This document shows positions 33,308-42,641 of a stretch of DNA of 64,000 nucleotides, piece by piece. The notes under the pieces were generated by a model that had not been told where the DNA came from, searched no databases, and saw only the letters and a list, made by a program, of their open reading frames with translations. Position 1 is the stretch's first letter, and every line of letters begins with the position of its first letter. The translations under genes were made by a program, and so were the position numbers. This stretch comes from JAUZRW01 sp964549915 (lineage in GTDB: Bacteria; Chloroflexota; Anaerolineae; Aggregatilineales; Phototrophicaceae): contig CAZJWX010000015.1 of assembly GCA_964549915.1 (NCBI GenBank), forward strand, positions 1-64,000, given 5' to 3'.

Positions 33308-34840
33308 ATGCTCGTCACGCTCGGAACAACGCTCGCGACACTCTACCTGCTCTGCGCCCTCTGCCTGCTGATCTACACCAGCGGGCATGGGGTGCTGCTC
33401 TGGCAGCGGCTGCGGCGCAAACCCGCCCCAATCTCCACGGAAGATGACATCGCTGTAGGGGGGCGGCCTGCTGCGTCCCCGGATGCGCGGGTCGGGTGGC
33501 GAAGCCCGACGTTCCCCATCGTCACCGTACAACTGCCCATCTACAACGAGCAACATGTCGTGCTGCGCCTGCTGGATGCCGTCGCCGCGCTGGATTATCC
33601 GCCGGAAAAATTGCGCGTGCAGGTGCTGAATGACAGCAGCGACCACACCACGAGCTTGATCGCCCGGCATATCCGCCGTCTGCCGCCCCAACTTCAGGTC
33701 GAGCACATCCGGCGACCGACCCGCAGCGGGTACAAGGCCGGGGCGCTGGCGCATGGCCTCGCCCGGACGGATGCATCCTTCGTGGCGATCTTCGATGCGG
33801 ATTTCGTGCCCGCGCCGGATTTTCTGCGGCGCACCCTGCCTCATCTGCTGGCGGATGAGTCCCTCGGTGTGGTGCAGACGCGCTGGGGGCACCTGAACCG
33901 CACCGCCAACCCGTTGACGCAGGCGCAGGCGCTCTCGATTGATGCACACTTCTTGATCGAACAGGCGGGGCGCGACGCGGCGGGCTGGCCCCTGCCCTTC
34001 AACGGGACGGGGGGCATCTGGCGTGTGCAGACCATTCGCGATGCCGGAGGTTGGTCATCCGCCACGCTGACCGAAGACCTCGACCTGAGTATGCGTGCAC
34101 AGCTTCGGGGCTGGCGTGCCCTGCTGCTGCCCGATGTGGTCGTGCCGGGGGAACTTCCGCCGCAGTTAGCCGCCTACCGCCTCCAGCAAGGGCGTTGGGC
34201 GCAGGGCAGTTCGCAGAATTTGCGGCGTCTGCTGCTCCCACTCTGGAAATCCCCCCTGACTCTTCCGGCGAAAGTCATGGCCTCGCACTATCTGGCGCAG
34301 TACCTGCCGCAGTTGTGGATGCTGCTCTTGCTCTTGCTGGCGCCGCCGCTGCTCCTGCTGGACGCGCTGCCTGTGCTGCCGCTGGCCCCGCTGGGCTTCA
34401 TCAGCCTGATCCCGCCGCTGCTGTATGTCGTCAGTCAGCGGATGCAGGGCGCGGGCTGGCTGCAACGGCTGACGGCCTTTCCCATGCTCCTCTTGCTCGG
34501 CACGGGATTGATCGCCCGCAATTCCGGAGCGGTGCTGCGCGGCCTCTTCCGCACGCAGGATGAAGTCCCCTTCCTGCGCACGCCCAAATTCGCCGAGGAA
34601 TGGCAGGTCAGCGCCTATGCGCTGCCATCGCATCCCCCGCTGCTGGAACTCGTCTTCGCTGCCTACGCCCTCTGGGGGATCGCCCTCGCGGCGCAAACTG
34701 CCCCGGCGTTGATCCCGTACCTGCTGCTGCACGTTGTATCGTTCTGCACGGTTGCCGCCTGGGAATGGCGCGAAGCGCGGCGGGTGCAGCGCCAGCAAGA
34801 GAATGCACCACGTCTGCTCGCCGAGAGCGGCAACGATTGA
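33308..34840 (+). CDS. Family 2 glycosyltransferase (cellulose synthase-like, membrane-bound)
   Basis: A 510-residue processive-type GT2. An N-terminal membrane helix precedes the GT-A domain starting IVTVQLPIYNEQHVV. Catalytic marks are NDSSDHTT, the DAD metal site in AIFDADFVP, TED in ATLTEDLDLS, and QGRWAQGSS (QxxRW type). Three to four C-terminal helices follow (LPQLWMLLLLLLAPPLLLL). Such enzymes polymerise or transfer sugars across the membrane; relatives include BcsA-like glucan and glucosylceramide synthases. No PilZ domain is seen. The partner operon gene encodes an SdrD-like surface protein. Confidence 0.88.
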   Translation: MLVTLGTTLATLYLLCALCLLIYTSGHGVLLWQRLRRKPAPISTEDDIAVGGRPAASPDARVGWRSPTFPIVTVQLPIYNEQHVVLRLLDAVAALDYPPEKLRVQVLNDSSDHTTSLIARHIRRLPPQLQVEHIRRPTRSGYKAGALAHGLARTDASFVAIFDADFVPAPDFLRRTLPHLLADESLGVVQTRWGHLNRTANPLTQAQALSIDAHFLIEQAGRDAAGWPLPFNGTGGIWRVQTIRDAGGWSSATLTEDLDLSMRAQLRGWRALLLPDVVVPGELPPQLAAYRLQQGRWAQGSSQNLRRLLLPLWKSPLTLPAKVMASHYLAQYLPQLWMLLLLLLAPPLLLLDALPVLPLAPLGFISLIPPLLYVVSQRMQGAGWLQRLTAFPMLLLLGTGLIARNSGAVLRGLFRTQDEVPFLRTPKFAEEWQVSAYALPSHPPLLELVFAAYALWGIALAAQTAPALIPYLLLHVVSFCTVAAWEWREARRVQRQQENAPRLLAESGND

Positions 34841-34977
34841 AGTCGGATTCCCCCTGCGGTCATTACGACTTTTTTGCAGCGTTTTACACCCTGTTTGCAT
34901 CGGTCACACAGTCTGAAAACACAACGCCCCTAGTCTGTTGGAAGATGTATACACATGACCGAGAGAGGATGAACCAG

Positions 34978-36282
34978 ATGACATTCAAGCGATTTGTGAC
35001 CGTTTTCGTCCTGATGGCTGCCCTGGCTGCCATCGTACCCGCTGCCCTGGCCCAGGAAGTGCAGACCGAGACCATCACCGAAGAAGCGATCAACGAGAGT
35101 TATCGCATTACCAACCCGTACCGTGACCAGCTCAGCGGCCTCTATGTCGATTTGCAGCCCGGTCAGGCTGTCCTCACCGGCACCTACACCAGCACCCAAT
35201 CCGGCGAAAGTTGGGCCTTCAGCATCACCTATGTGCCCGGCGTCGTTGCGGGCGATGTGCAGTGGATGGTGACCGAAGCGCTCGTCAACGGCGCACCTGC
35301 CAATCAGGAGCAGCTCGACGCGCTGAACGAAGCCATCAGCAACAGTTGGGTTGCCTGGTGGCGCGGTCGCACGGATCGCCGGAACGTCCAGAGCGTCAGC
35401 ATCAGCGACACGGAAGTGACCTACACCTATACAGTTGATCCGCGTGAAGGCGGCGCTGATTACAGCTTCGAGGACGGCGTGTTGACCGGTGTGCTCACAG
35501 AAGCCCAACTCAACAACAGCTATCGTGTGACCAATCCCTACCGTGACTCCGTGAACAACATCGTCGTTGACTTGCAACCGGGACAGGTGTGGGTCAGCGC
35601 GGATATGGTCTTCGGCGATGGCAGCACCGGGCAGGTTGTCACGACCTATGCCCCCGCCGTCGTTGACGGCGACATCGATTGGGTCGTGGTCAATGTGACT
35701 GTCAACGGGCAGCCCGCCACCGCGGAGCAACTGGAGACCATCAACCAGCGCCTGAACAACACCTGGCTGAGCTGGTGGCAGGGGCGCATCGAGCGCGGCA
35801 ACGTGACCAGCCTGGTCATCACCGACAGCGACCTGACCTACACCCTGGAATTGGGCGGCGGTCGCCAGGTGTCGGAAGGCGTGGATGTAGATGTCGAAGA
35901 CGGCGCACTGAACCTGAGCATCACCGAGCAGGCCATCAACGACAGCTACCGCTTCACCAATCCGGCTCGCCAGACCGTGAGCGATGTCTTCGTCGATTTG
36001 CAGCCGGGGCAGGTCTTTATCAGCGCGACGTTCACGCCGCGACGTGGGGACGCCTTCACTGCCACCGTGACGCTGGTGCCTTCCTTGAGCGATGGCGATG
36101 TCACCTGGACGACGACCAGTGTCACCGTCAACGGGCAACCCGCTACGGATAGCCAGTTGGCGCAGATCAACACGGCGCTGGTGAATAGCTGGGCTGCCTG
36201 GTGGCAGGCACGCATCGAACGCGGCACCGTCACCAGTGTGTCCGTCACGGATAGCGAAATCCTCTACACGCTGACACGATGA
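34978..36282 (+). CDS. Exported protein with three tandem copies of an unrecognised 120-130 residue domain
   Basis: A 434-residue protein with a signal peptide (FKRFVTVFVLMAALAAIVPA, cleavage near ALAQ). The mature part is three repeats, each beginning with INESYRITNPYR-, LNNSYRVTNPYR- or INDSYRFTNPAR-like text, then VDLQPGQ, then a beta segment, VNGxPA, and a closing NSWxAWWxxR with V-x-S-V. The repeats are about 35-45 percent alike by eye. I do not recognise the fold. Aromatic WW pairs at identical positions suggest ligand or glycan contacts (inference). ATG 34978 follows GAGAGAGG; earlier in-frame ATGs exist at 34945 and 34969. It is monocistronic with a strong terminator. Confidence 0.75.
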   Translation: MTFKRFVTVFVLMAALAAIVPAALAQEVQTETITEEAINESYRITNPYRDQLSGLYVDLQPGQAVLTGTYTSTQSGESWAFSITYVPGVVAGDVQWMVTEALVNGAPANQEQLDALNEAISNSWVAWWRGRTDRRNVQSVSISDTEVTYTYTVDPREGGADYSFEDGVLTGVLTEAQLNNSYRVTNPYRDSVNNIVVDLQPGQVWVSADMVFGDGSTGQVVTTYAPAVVDGDIDWVVVNVTVNGQPATAEQLETINQRLNNTWLSWWQGRIERGNVTSLVITDSDLTYTLELGGGRQVSEGVDVDVEDGALNLSITEQAINDSYRFTNPARQTVSDVFVDLQPGQVFISATFTPRRGDAFTATVTLVPSLSDGDVTWTTTSVTVNGQPATDSQLAQINTALVNSWAAWWQARIERGTVTSVSVTDSEILYTLTR

Positions 36283-36299
36283 CCGGACGCCATTGCACC

Positions 36300-36329
36300 G
36301 GGGGCGGCTCGCGAGCCGTCCCCTTTTTG
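36300..36329 (+). terminator. Rho-independent terminator after the three-repeat protein
   Basis: A GC-rich palindrome built around GGCTCGCGAGCC, extended by GGGG and CCCC, then TTTTT. It is 18 bases beyond the stop codon. Confidence 0.85.
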
Positions 36330-36453
36330 CGTTTCTCATGCTGTTCATATTGCGCTCGACAGCCCAATCACCGCAGCGGCTGTGGTATCATACGCATTCC
36401 GAATCACGCGCTCAGCGAAGCGCGACGAAAAGCGAACGAACAGCGCCCATCTG

Positions 36454-37662
36454 ATGCACATTGACCACCTTTCTCTGACCAATTTTCGCAATTATGCGCG
36501 GCTGGAACTCTCCCTGCCGCAGAAACCCGTCGTGCTGCACGGCGACAACGCCCAGGGCAAAACTAGCCTGCTGGAAGCGATTTACTACCTCGCTACCTCG
36601 CGCTCGCCCTATACCAGCAGCGACCGCCAGTTGATCCACTGGCGCACGGAAGGCGATCCGCTGCCCTTCGCTCGCATGGTGGCGGAATTCAGCAACCGCC
36701 AGAGCCTCTTGCAGCGCCTGGAAATCACATTGCTGCTGGATATGAGCACGGGGTCGCCGCGCTTCAAGAAGAACATCAAGCTGAATAACGTCGAGAAGCG
36801 CGTGATGGATGTCGTCAGCCTGCTGACGGTGGTGCTCTTCTTGCCGCAGGATTTGTCCCTGGTGGAAGGCGCTCCCGCAGATCGGCGGCGCTTCATGGAT
36901 ACGACGTTGACGCAGGTCAATCGCGCTTATGTGCAGGCGCTGGATACATACGAGAAGACGCTACCGCAGCGCAATGCCCTCTTACGCCGCATCGCGGAAA
37001 AGCGTGCCGCCGCCGCCGAATTGTCGTATTGGGATGAGCAAATCTCACAGGCCGGGGCGCTTCTGATTGCCGAACGACAGCGCTTTCTGCGGGAACTGGA
37101 ACGCCGCGCCCAGTCCAATCACCACGACCTGACCGGAGGCCGCGAGACGCTCACCTTGCAATATCAGCCCAGTTTCCTGCCGACGGTACAGGGCAGCGGT
37201 CAGCGCTCCTTCGATGTGTTGGGGCTGGATTTACACCGCGAGTTGACTGCTGAGGCCATTCAGCCGCAGTTCGCAGCCCAGCTACAGGCCGAACAGCGGA
37301 TGTCGATTGAGCGCGGCGCGACGCTCTCTGGCCCCCACCGCGACGAACTCCGCCTGCTGATCAACGGGCGCGACTGCGGTCTCTACGGCAGTCGTGGGCA
37401 GGCACGCACGGCGGTGATGGCGCTGAAGCTGGCGGAACTGGAATGGATGCACGATCATCTGGGCGAGTGGCCGATTCTGCTGCTGGATGAGGTCGTCGCC
37501 GAATTGGATCGCAGCCGCCGCGCCTATTTGCTGGATCGGCTGACGGATGCCGCGCAGACGCTCGTCACCACCACCGAACTGGAGATTTTCAGCGAGGAAT
37601 TCCTGGGGCGCGCCGCCCTCCTGCGCATCGAAGCCGGGCAAATTGCCGAGAGCAGTGGATGA
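36454..37662 (+). CDS. recF: DNA replication and repair protein RecF
   Basis: A 402-residue SMC-like ATPase that loads RecA at gaps with RecO and RecR. The N-terminus IDHLSLTNFRNYARLEL is typical. Walker A is GDNAQGKTS, and the RecF marks SGPHRDELRLLINGRD, SRGQARTAVMALKLAE (ABC signature) and LLLDEVVAELD (Walker B) are intact. ATG 36454 gives the standard start; the frame is open upstream to 36382. It is not beside dnaN or gyrB here, unlike the ancestral arrangement. A recX gene lies 19 kb away on the other strand. Confidence 0.95.
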   Translation: MHIDHLSLTNFRNYARLELSLPQKPVVLHGDNAQGKTSLLEAIYYLATSRSPYTSSDRQLIHWRTEGDPLPFARMVAEFSNRQSLLQRLEITLLLDMSTGSPRFKKNIKLNNVEKRVMDVVSLLTVVLFLPQDLSLVEGAPADRRRFMDTTLTQVNRAYVQALDTYEKTLPQRNALLRRIAEKRAAAAELSYWDEQISQAGALLIAERQRFLRELERRAQSNHHDLTGGRETLTLQYQPSFLPTVQGSGQRSFDVLGLDLHRELTAEAIQPQFAAQLQAEQRMSIERGATLSGPHRDELRLLINGRDCGLYGSRGQARTAVMALKLAELEWMHDHLGEWPILLLDEVVAELDRSRRAYLLDRLTDAAQTLVTTTELEIFSEEFLGRAALLRIEAGQIAESSG

Positions 37663-37784
37663 GAAGGGCGGGTCTTGCGTACCGAAGTGCCGAGAAGCGT
37701 CCCATTCGGTGAATCATCTCACCAACAGGGCCGCCTCTACGGTTGTGCGAGCACCAGCCAGCGGCACAGATGCATATGTCGCAC

Positions 37785-38585
37785 CTACGGTGCTTCGGTG
37801 ACCTCTGGCGTCGCTTCCGGCGTGATCTCCGCCGAGGGCGTCTGCGCCAGAATGGCGGAGCGTGTGGCTTCGAATTCTTCCTGCGAGACGATCACCTCAT
37901 CAATACGGATGTTGACGCTATCCAGGATCGCCTGCATCTCGGCGCGCGCGGGTGATTCTGCCGCCTGCTCCGGATCAATGTAGACGTAGAAGGCGAAATT
38001 AACTTCTTCCTGCATCAGCGCCGCAAACCAACCGCTGGTATCCGGTTGGTCACCAGGGCAGTTTGTGGCGCTGAAGGTCGCGCCCTGGGCGATTTCCTCG
38101 CCGATGGTGTATTCGGTCTGGGGCTGCACGTTCACCTCGCAGGACGGATCGAAGATGATCAGGCGCAGCAGGCGCAGCCCATCCAGGAAGGCGGCGCGTT
38201 CCGGCGTTTCCATCGCGAAGGGGTTGATGACGCTGTCGTGCCCCCAGGCCAGGATCAACCAGCCTGTGCCCCCGGTCACTGGCCCCGTGTAGACTGCCAC
38301 CAGCGCTGTTTGCACGCTGCCGTCAATATCGCGGAAGGCCAGGGTGTCGTAGCCCACCAGCCAATCGTCGGGCAGGGTGATGTCGATGGGTGGCTCGATG
38401 GCAATATTCAAGAGCGGATCGAGCGGGACGGGTGTAGGGGTCGGCCCGCCGGGGGTCATCGTCTCCAGCGGAATTCCCGCAGTCGGCGTCGGTGCCGGGG
38501 GCGTCTCATCCTGGGCAGCGGCGCTGATGGCGAACCACAGCAGCAGCACGCTCCCCAGGAGCAAAATTCCAGGCCAGTGTTTCAT
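37785..38585 (-). CDS. Exported protein of unknown function
   Basis: A 266-residue secreted protein. Signal peptide KHWPGILLLGSVLLLWFAIS with cleavage after SAAAQ. A Pro/Thr linker (PTPTAGIPLETMTPGGPTPTP) leads to one globular domain of about 160 residues starting at DITLPDDWLVGYDTLAF and containing two cysteines (PSCEVNVQP and ATNCPGD) that may pair. The tail is again Pro/Thr/Glu-rich. The domain layout (amphiphilic strands, ...GWLILAWGH...) recalls small stress or lipoprotein-like domains, but no family is assigned. ATG 38585 is chosen on the signal peptide. Confidence 0.7.
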   Translation of the reverse strand: MKHWPGILLLGSVLLLWFAISAAAQDETPPAPTPTAGIPLETMTPGGPTPTPVPLDPLLNIAIEPPIDITLPDDWLVGYDTLAFRDIDGSVQTALVAVYTGPVTGGTGWLILAWGHDSVINPFAMETPERAAFLDGLRLLRLIIFDPSCEVNVQPQTEYTIGEEIAQGATFSATNCPGDQPDTSGWFAALMQEEVNFAFYVYIDPEQAAESPARAEMQAILDSVNIRIDEVIVSQEEFEATRSAILAQTPSAEITPEATPEVTEAP

Positions 38586-38624
38586 GGGCGCTTCTCTCTC
38601 CAGGCGTGATGCGGACAAGTACAC

Positions 38625-38918
38625 CGTGATTATGCGGCAGGAGCCTGCATCCGTGAATAGCCTGGATGGGGGAGCCGCGCCCTACAGGCCGTCCTGCCCC
38701 TCTCTCCGAAGGCGATGGCCGAACACGTGATGACCCTGGTCACGCATGGGACATTCCACGCGCTGGGGTTGGAGGTGTGGAACCAGCCACAACCGATTCT
38801 GACCGATTCAGAATGAAACTAGAACAGCACTCTATCACGCAGGTGGGTGGGACATAAACTATTCTTTACGTTCCTGTGCTATCGTTACCCTAGACGGCGA
38901 AGCGCGAGGGTACAGATT
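38625..38918. other. 294-bp intergenic region, divergent
   Basis: It separates two divergent genes. No convincing promoter pair was fixed. An inverted repeat ATTCTGA-N5-TCAGAAT (38796-38814) overlaps a direct repeat ACCGATTC / ACCGATTC (38792-38799 and 38802-38809), which may be an operator for one or both genes. Confidence 0.3.
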
Positions 38919-39920
38919 ATGTCTCAGAAGCAACTCCACCCGTCCTTTCTGACGCTGCTGCTGCGTCCCGCCACCCTCGGCGGTCTGATCCTGGGGACAG
39001 CCCTGCTGCTCATCCTGGGCTTTCTGGCGGATAGCCTTGTCATGACTGTGGCGCAGCTCGTCAGTGTGCTGCTGACCGTCTTCCTCACGGTGACCATCCT
39101 CAACGCCCTGCAAGAAGCCCGCGAGATCCGCACCTTGCAGAAGCGCCTCCTGAATGAAGTCGCCAGCCGCGACAGCCACACGGCCATCGCTGCGCTGGAT
39201 TGGCTGCAACGCGAAGGCTGGGCTGAGGGCAAGAACAATCTGCTGCGGGGTGCGGATTTGAGCAATGCCGCGCTGCCGAAAGTTGACCTGACCGAGATTG
39301 ACCTGCGCCAGACGAAACTCTGCACCGCGAACCTCAGCGGGACGAACCTGAGTGGGGCGCGTCTGTCTGGTGCGGACCTGACGGGAGCCAACCTGACCAG
39401 GGCCAACCTGGGCAATGCCGACCTGAGCGCCGCGCAACTCAACCGGGTTGATCTGAGCGAGGCCAGCCTCAGCGAAGCGGATTTGCAGGGCGCGGAACTG
39501 AACCAGACCAACCTGGAAGGCGCGACTCTGAGCGTCGCCAACCTGGAAGGCAGCAAGCTCTTCAATGCCCTGCTGGAAAACGCCTTCCTCACCGGGGCGA
39601 ACCTGCACGAGGCCAAGTTCTTCAAGAGCAATCTGCGCGGGGCGACCCTGCGCGGTGCCGTGCTGCACACGACTTACCTCAGCAAGTGCGACTTGCGCAA
39701 GGCGAACCTGCGCGAGGCGGATTTGCGCGCCGCCAACCTGATCGATTCGAACCTGCTGGGGGCGCAGTTGGCGGATGCCGTCTTCGATGAGCGCACCATC
39801 CTGCCCGATGGCAGCCGCTGGCAGCCCGCTGAGGATTTGCGCCGTTTCACCCACGAAGAGCATCCCTACTTCTGGCGCGGCGCGGAAGACCTGCGCGTGA
39901 ATGGGCGCATCGAACAGTGA
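38919..39920 (+). CDS. Membrane-anchored pentapeptide repeat protein
   Basis: A 333-residue protein. Two membrane helices lie at about residues 20-65 (LGGLILGTALLLILGFLADS and VAQLVSVLLTVFLTVTI), followed by a helical linker (ALQEAREIRTLQKRLLNEV). From residue about 115 come some 30 pentapeptide repeats of the A(D/N)Lxx type (RGADLSNAALPKVDLTEIDL and onward), which form a right-handed quadrilateral beta-helix. A short C-terminal cap ends in EDLRVNGRIEQ. Such proteins act as scaffolds; DNA-mimic gyrase protectors are the best-known soluble kind, but the membrane anchor makes that role unlikely here. ATG 38919 follows GAGGG. The stretch is regular and not truncated. Confidence 0.88.
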   Translation: MSQKQLHPSFLTLLLRPATLGGLILGTALLLILGFLADSLVMTVAQLVSVLLTVFLTVTILNALQEAREIRTLQKRLLNEVASRDSHTAIAALDWLQREGWAEGKNNLLRGADLSNAALPKVDLTEIDLRQTKLCTANLSGTNLSGARLSGADLTGANLTRANLGNADLSAAQLNRVDLSEASLSEADLQGAELNQTNLEGATLSVANLEGSKLFNALLENAFLTGANLHEAKFFKSNLRGATLRGAVLHTTYLSKCDLRKANLREADLRAANLIDSNLLGAQLADAVFDERTILPDGSRWQPAEDLRRFTHEEHPYFWRGAEDLRVNGRIEQ

Positions 39921-39956
39921 CCCACACCGCGCTGCCTGTCCCGGAGGCAATCTGCC

Positions 39957-40529
39957 ATGTTGAAGCGATTTGCACTCATATTCGGTTTCATCCTCTTCGT
40001 CGCCGCCTGCTCTCCCGCTGAACCCGCCACCGAAGAATCCACAATCCCACCCGAGACGGCTGAAACGACATCTGTGCCAGCCGAAGCCACCGCCGACACC
40101 GAGCCGTCCATTACCGCCACGCCGATGGACGTGCAAGATGCGCCCAGCATCGAGCTGCTGGGGGCTTCGCCGGATAGCTGCACGAACCCGGAAGATTACG
40201 GACAGTTGCTGGGTTTCGCTGCACGTTACGCTAACCTGACTACCGAGCATTTCGTGCAGGTGCGCTTGCTGGACGAAGAGGGCAACGAACTCGCAGCGGA
40301 TGATCATTTTGGCCAGAACAAAGACGGGGAAGAGGGCTATGGCTTCTATCCGCTGGCTTATGACGTGCCTGCCGACAGCGCCTTGACCGCCGAAGTGCGC
40401 GTCTTCCTCAGCGATTCCGCCGATGCACCCCTGACCAGCTTCGCCACGTTGACGTACAATTGCACGACAGGCGAAGTGCTCGGCTCGACCTTCGAACAAT
40501 ACGCGGAAGCCGACGCTGCACCTGAATGA
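39957..40529 (+). CDS. Lipoprotein of unknown function
   Basis: A 190-residue lipoprotein. The signal sequence LKRFALIFGFILF ends in the lipobox VAAC, so the Cys at residue 18 would be lipidated. A Thr/Glu-rich spacer of about 40 residues (EESTIPPETAETTSVPAEAT) holds a globular domain of about 120 residues with ELLGASPDSCTNPEDY and a central YANLTTEHFVQVRLLDEEGNE. Two cysteines (C63 region and the TYNCTTGEV site) may form a disulfide. The domain is not recognised. It lies 36 bp after the pentapeptide gene, likely in one operon with it. Confidence 0.75.
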   Translation: MLKRFALIFGFILFVAACSPAEPATEESTIPPETAETTSVPAEATADTEPSITATPMDVQDAPSIELLGASPDSCTNPEDYGQLLGFAARYANLTTEHFVQVRLLDEEGNELAADDHFGQNKDGEEGYGFYPLAYDVPADSALTAEVRVFLSDSADAPLTSFATLTYNCTTGEVLGSTFEQYAEADAAPE

Positions 40530-40557
40530 TCCGCACGCAGCATGACGACCTGATCCC

Positions 40558-41217
40558 ATGAGCGACTCAGCCATTGATGCGTTGGTAGACGACCTGCGCG
40601 GACTCCCATCAGGCGACGACCACACCAACCCCTACAGCCCCGGCATTCCCCACAACGATGCACGGGCGCAGAACCTGCGGCGCTATTTGCGTGAATTGTT
40701 GCAGCGTTCCAGGGATTCCGCTGGTGGGTTGCCGCTGCTGCTGATGGAAGCGCCGGGGTATCGTGGCTGCCGACTGACCGGGATCCCGGTCACGAGTCGC
40801 AAGATCATCTGCGAGGGCGTACCGCAACTGGCGTTCTTCGGCGCGGGGCGCGGCTATACGCTCCCGGATGACCCGGGATTTGAAGATGTGCGCGGCGAAC
40901 AGAGCGCGACCATCGTCTGGGGGACGCTGGCGCAACTCGGCGTCCTGCCCCTCATCTGGAACAGCTACCCGCTGCACCCACACAAGCCGAACCAGCCGCG
41001 CAGCAACCGCCGTCCGCGTAAGCCCGAACTGGCACTCGGCAGGGCATTTCTTCAGCGCATCCTCGATCTGTATCAGCCGTCGCAGTATCTCGCCGTCGGC
41101 AGAGTGGCGCAGGGTGTGCTGGCGGATCTGGGTGTGGAAGCGGTTGCCATCCGCCACCCGGCCCAGGGTGGCAAGAACGATTTTGTGGCGGGGATACACG
41201 CCGCGCTGGGTGGATGA
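40558..41217 (+). CDS. Uracil-DNA glycosylase family protein
   Basis: A 219-residue UDG-superfamily enzyme, expected to excise uracil from DNA in base excision repair. Motif I is MEAPGYRGCRLTGIPVTS, a family 4/5-like EAPG loop. A WNSYPLHPHKPNQPRSNRRP segment corresponds to the substrate pocket motif with Asn and His. The C-terminal RHPAQGGKNDF matches the HPS-type DNA-intercalation loop. No Fe-S cysteine set is present, so it is not a standard family 4 enzyme. Length is normal. It follows the lipoprotein gene by 28 bp and is convergent with the TIR gene. Confidence 0.8.
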   Translation: MSDSAIDALVDDLRGLPSGDDHTNPYSPGIPHNDARAQNLRRYLRELLQRSRDSAGGLPLLLMEAPGYRGCRLTGIPVTSRKIICEGVPQLAFFGAGRGYTLPDDPGFEDVRGEQSATIVWGTLAQLGVLPLIWNSYPLHPHKPNQPRSNRRPRKPELALGRAFLQRILDLYQPSQYLAVGRVAQGVLADLGVEAVAIRHPAQGGKNDFVAGIHAALGG

Positions 41218-41294
41218 GCACGTCATCCGGGGGACGGCATCCTCCATGATGTCTCGTATTGCACGATCATGCCTGATGGCGAAAAAGTCTGCCC

Positions 41295-42641
41295 TCAGGG
41301 CTGGAAGACCGGGTTCGCCTCAATCGCGTCAAGGGTCTCGTCGTTCAGATCCAGGTCATCCCCAACGATCCAGAAGGCTTCCCACTCGCCGGGGATGGGA
41401 CGGTACGCGGTGATCAAAGCCGCGTCATCCTCTGCACTCCGCGAGTCATAGAAGAGGACGCGCACCTGCGTTCCTGCCGCCAGCTCGCCAATGCTGCCGG
41501 GGTTGTCTGTTTGCAGTGGACTCTGCCCGTAGACTGGCGCGTTCTGTGGCAGAGCCGCCACTACTGGCAGCACGCCGAAGACCGACTCGTCACCAGCGTA
41601 CCAGCCGCGCAGCAGTTCGCCATCTGCCGGAAGTGTGGACTCGACCAGCCACCAGACCGTGCCTTCATCATCCAGCGCATAGCCGATGAGCGCGATATTC
41701 TCCGCCACTTCCACATCGACCCAGGCCGTCTCCGGATCGGGTTCAGCATACAGCGAGATGAAGCGCTCATCCCCTGCCAGATTCAGCGAAACGGGCACCA
41801 TCGCCAGCAGCAAATCGTTGATTGCGCCGGAACCCAAGAGGAATTCAGCGATTTGATAGCCTGTTTCTCCCTCTGGCGGATTCAGTTCATACCAGAAGTC
41901 GTCGTTGGCCGCATCGTAGATGCGTAGGGGGATGGTCGCCTGCGAGAAGCGGCGATCCGCGTTGGATGACCCGCTGGCGCTGTCATGCACCGGGAAGTCC
42001 ACCAGCCCGGTTGTCTGCACGGCAGGGAGCGGCTCTGCGACGAAATCCGCCAGATTGCCCGTGCCGTCGGAGCGGTTGGCGAACAGCAGCGCCGCAATGC
42101 CCATCAGCACCAGCAGCGCCACAACGCTGCCGATTAGCAGCGGCTGGCGAGCCGTGGCCTGTGCCGGGGTGCGCGGAGGGAATTGCGGTTGGGCAGAGCG
42201 CGGCACAGCATCCACTGGAACGGAAGGCTCCGCCTGGGGGGCGGAGGTCACCAACGGTACGCCGCGTCGATTCAATTCTCGCAGCAGCAGGGTGAATCCC
42301 TGGTCGAAGCTCTGCCCCTGGAAGTCAACATATTGCAGGCGATGCAGTTGGAAGGGCATCTTGGCGGGCTTCCACCAGATAGGAATTACCGGCTTGCCCT
42401 GATCCATGAAGTACTGCCATTCGTCCTCGACGTTGTGCGATTCCATCGCCTGCGGGGAGACCACCACCAGCATCGCCTCGGCAGTATCCAGCCCTTCCTG
42501 GATCGCACGACTCCATTTCATACCTGCCGGGATGTCCTCCACGTCAATCCACACATCGGCTCCGGCGTCCGACAGCGCCGAGGCCAGCAGCCGTGCGAAA
42601 TCAACATCGCCGCGACTGTAACTGATGAAGATTCGTTTCAC
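41295..42641 (-). CDS. TIR domain protein with membrane helix and extracytoplasmic C-terminal domain
   Basis: A 448-residue protein. The N-terminal 130 residues are a TIR domain: KRIFISYSRGDVDFARLLASAL, VWIDVEDIPAG, and SPQAMESHNVEDEWQYF, where the Glu near the Trp (E74) is in the position used by NAD-cleaving TIRs. A Pro/Gln-rich linker leads to a helix at about residues 165-187 (LLIGSVVALLVLMGIAALLF). The outer part of about 250 residues has repeated beta segments with SH3-like character (QNAPVYGQSPLQTDNPGSI). GTG 42641 is preferred because GAGGAGG is seven bases upstream; ATG 42674 is an alternative. This is a receptor-like arrangement with the enzyme inside and sensor outside. Confidence 0.82.
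   Translation of the reverse strand: MKRIFISYSRGDVDFARLLASALSDAGADVWIDVEDIPAGMKWSRAIQEGLDTAEAMLVVVSPQAMESHNVEDEWQYFMDQGKPVIPIWWKPAKMPFQLHRLQYVDFQGQSFDQGFTLLLRELNRRGVPLVTSAPQAEPSVPVDAVPRSAQPQFPPRTPAQATARQPLLIGSVVALLVLMGIAALLFANRSDGTGNLADFVAEPLPAVQTTGLVDFPVHDSASGSSNADRRFSQATIPLRIYDAANDDFWYELNPPEGETGYQIAEFLLGSGAINDLLLAMVPVSLNLAGDERFISLYAEPDPETAWVDVEVAENIALIGYALDDEGTVWWLVESTLPADGELLRGWYAGDESVFGVLPVVAALPQNAPVYGQSPLQTDNPGSIGELAAGTQVRVLFYDSRSAEDDAALITAYRPIPGEWEAFWIVGDDLDLNDETLDAIEANPVFQP

Noticed and set aside
38700..38816. Short frame reading LVTHGTFHALGLEV, recalling the YbeY HGxxHxxG motif
   Set aside because: Only one motif-like run, the last His is missing, and the flanks do not match YbeY. 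Too little to call a pseudogene.
38859..40628. Minus-strand frame of 589 codons
   Set aside because: It lies opposite the pentapeptide and lipoprotein genes; the repeat DNA makes long antisense frames.
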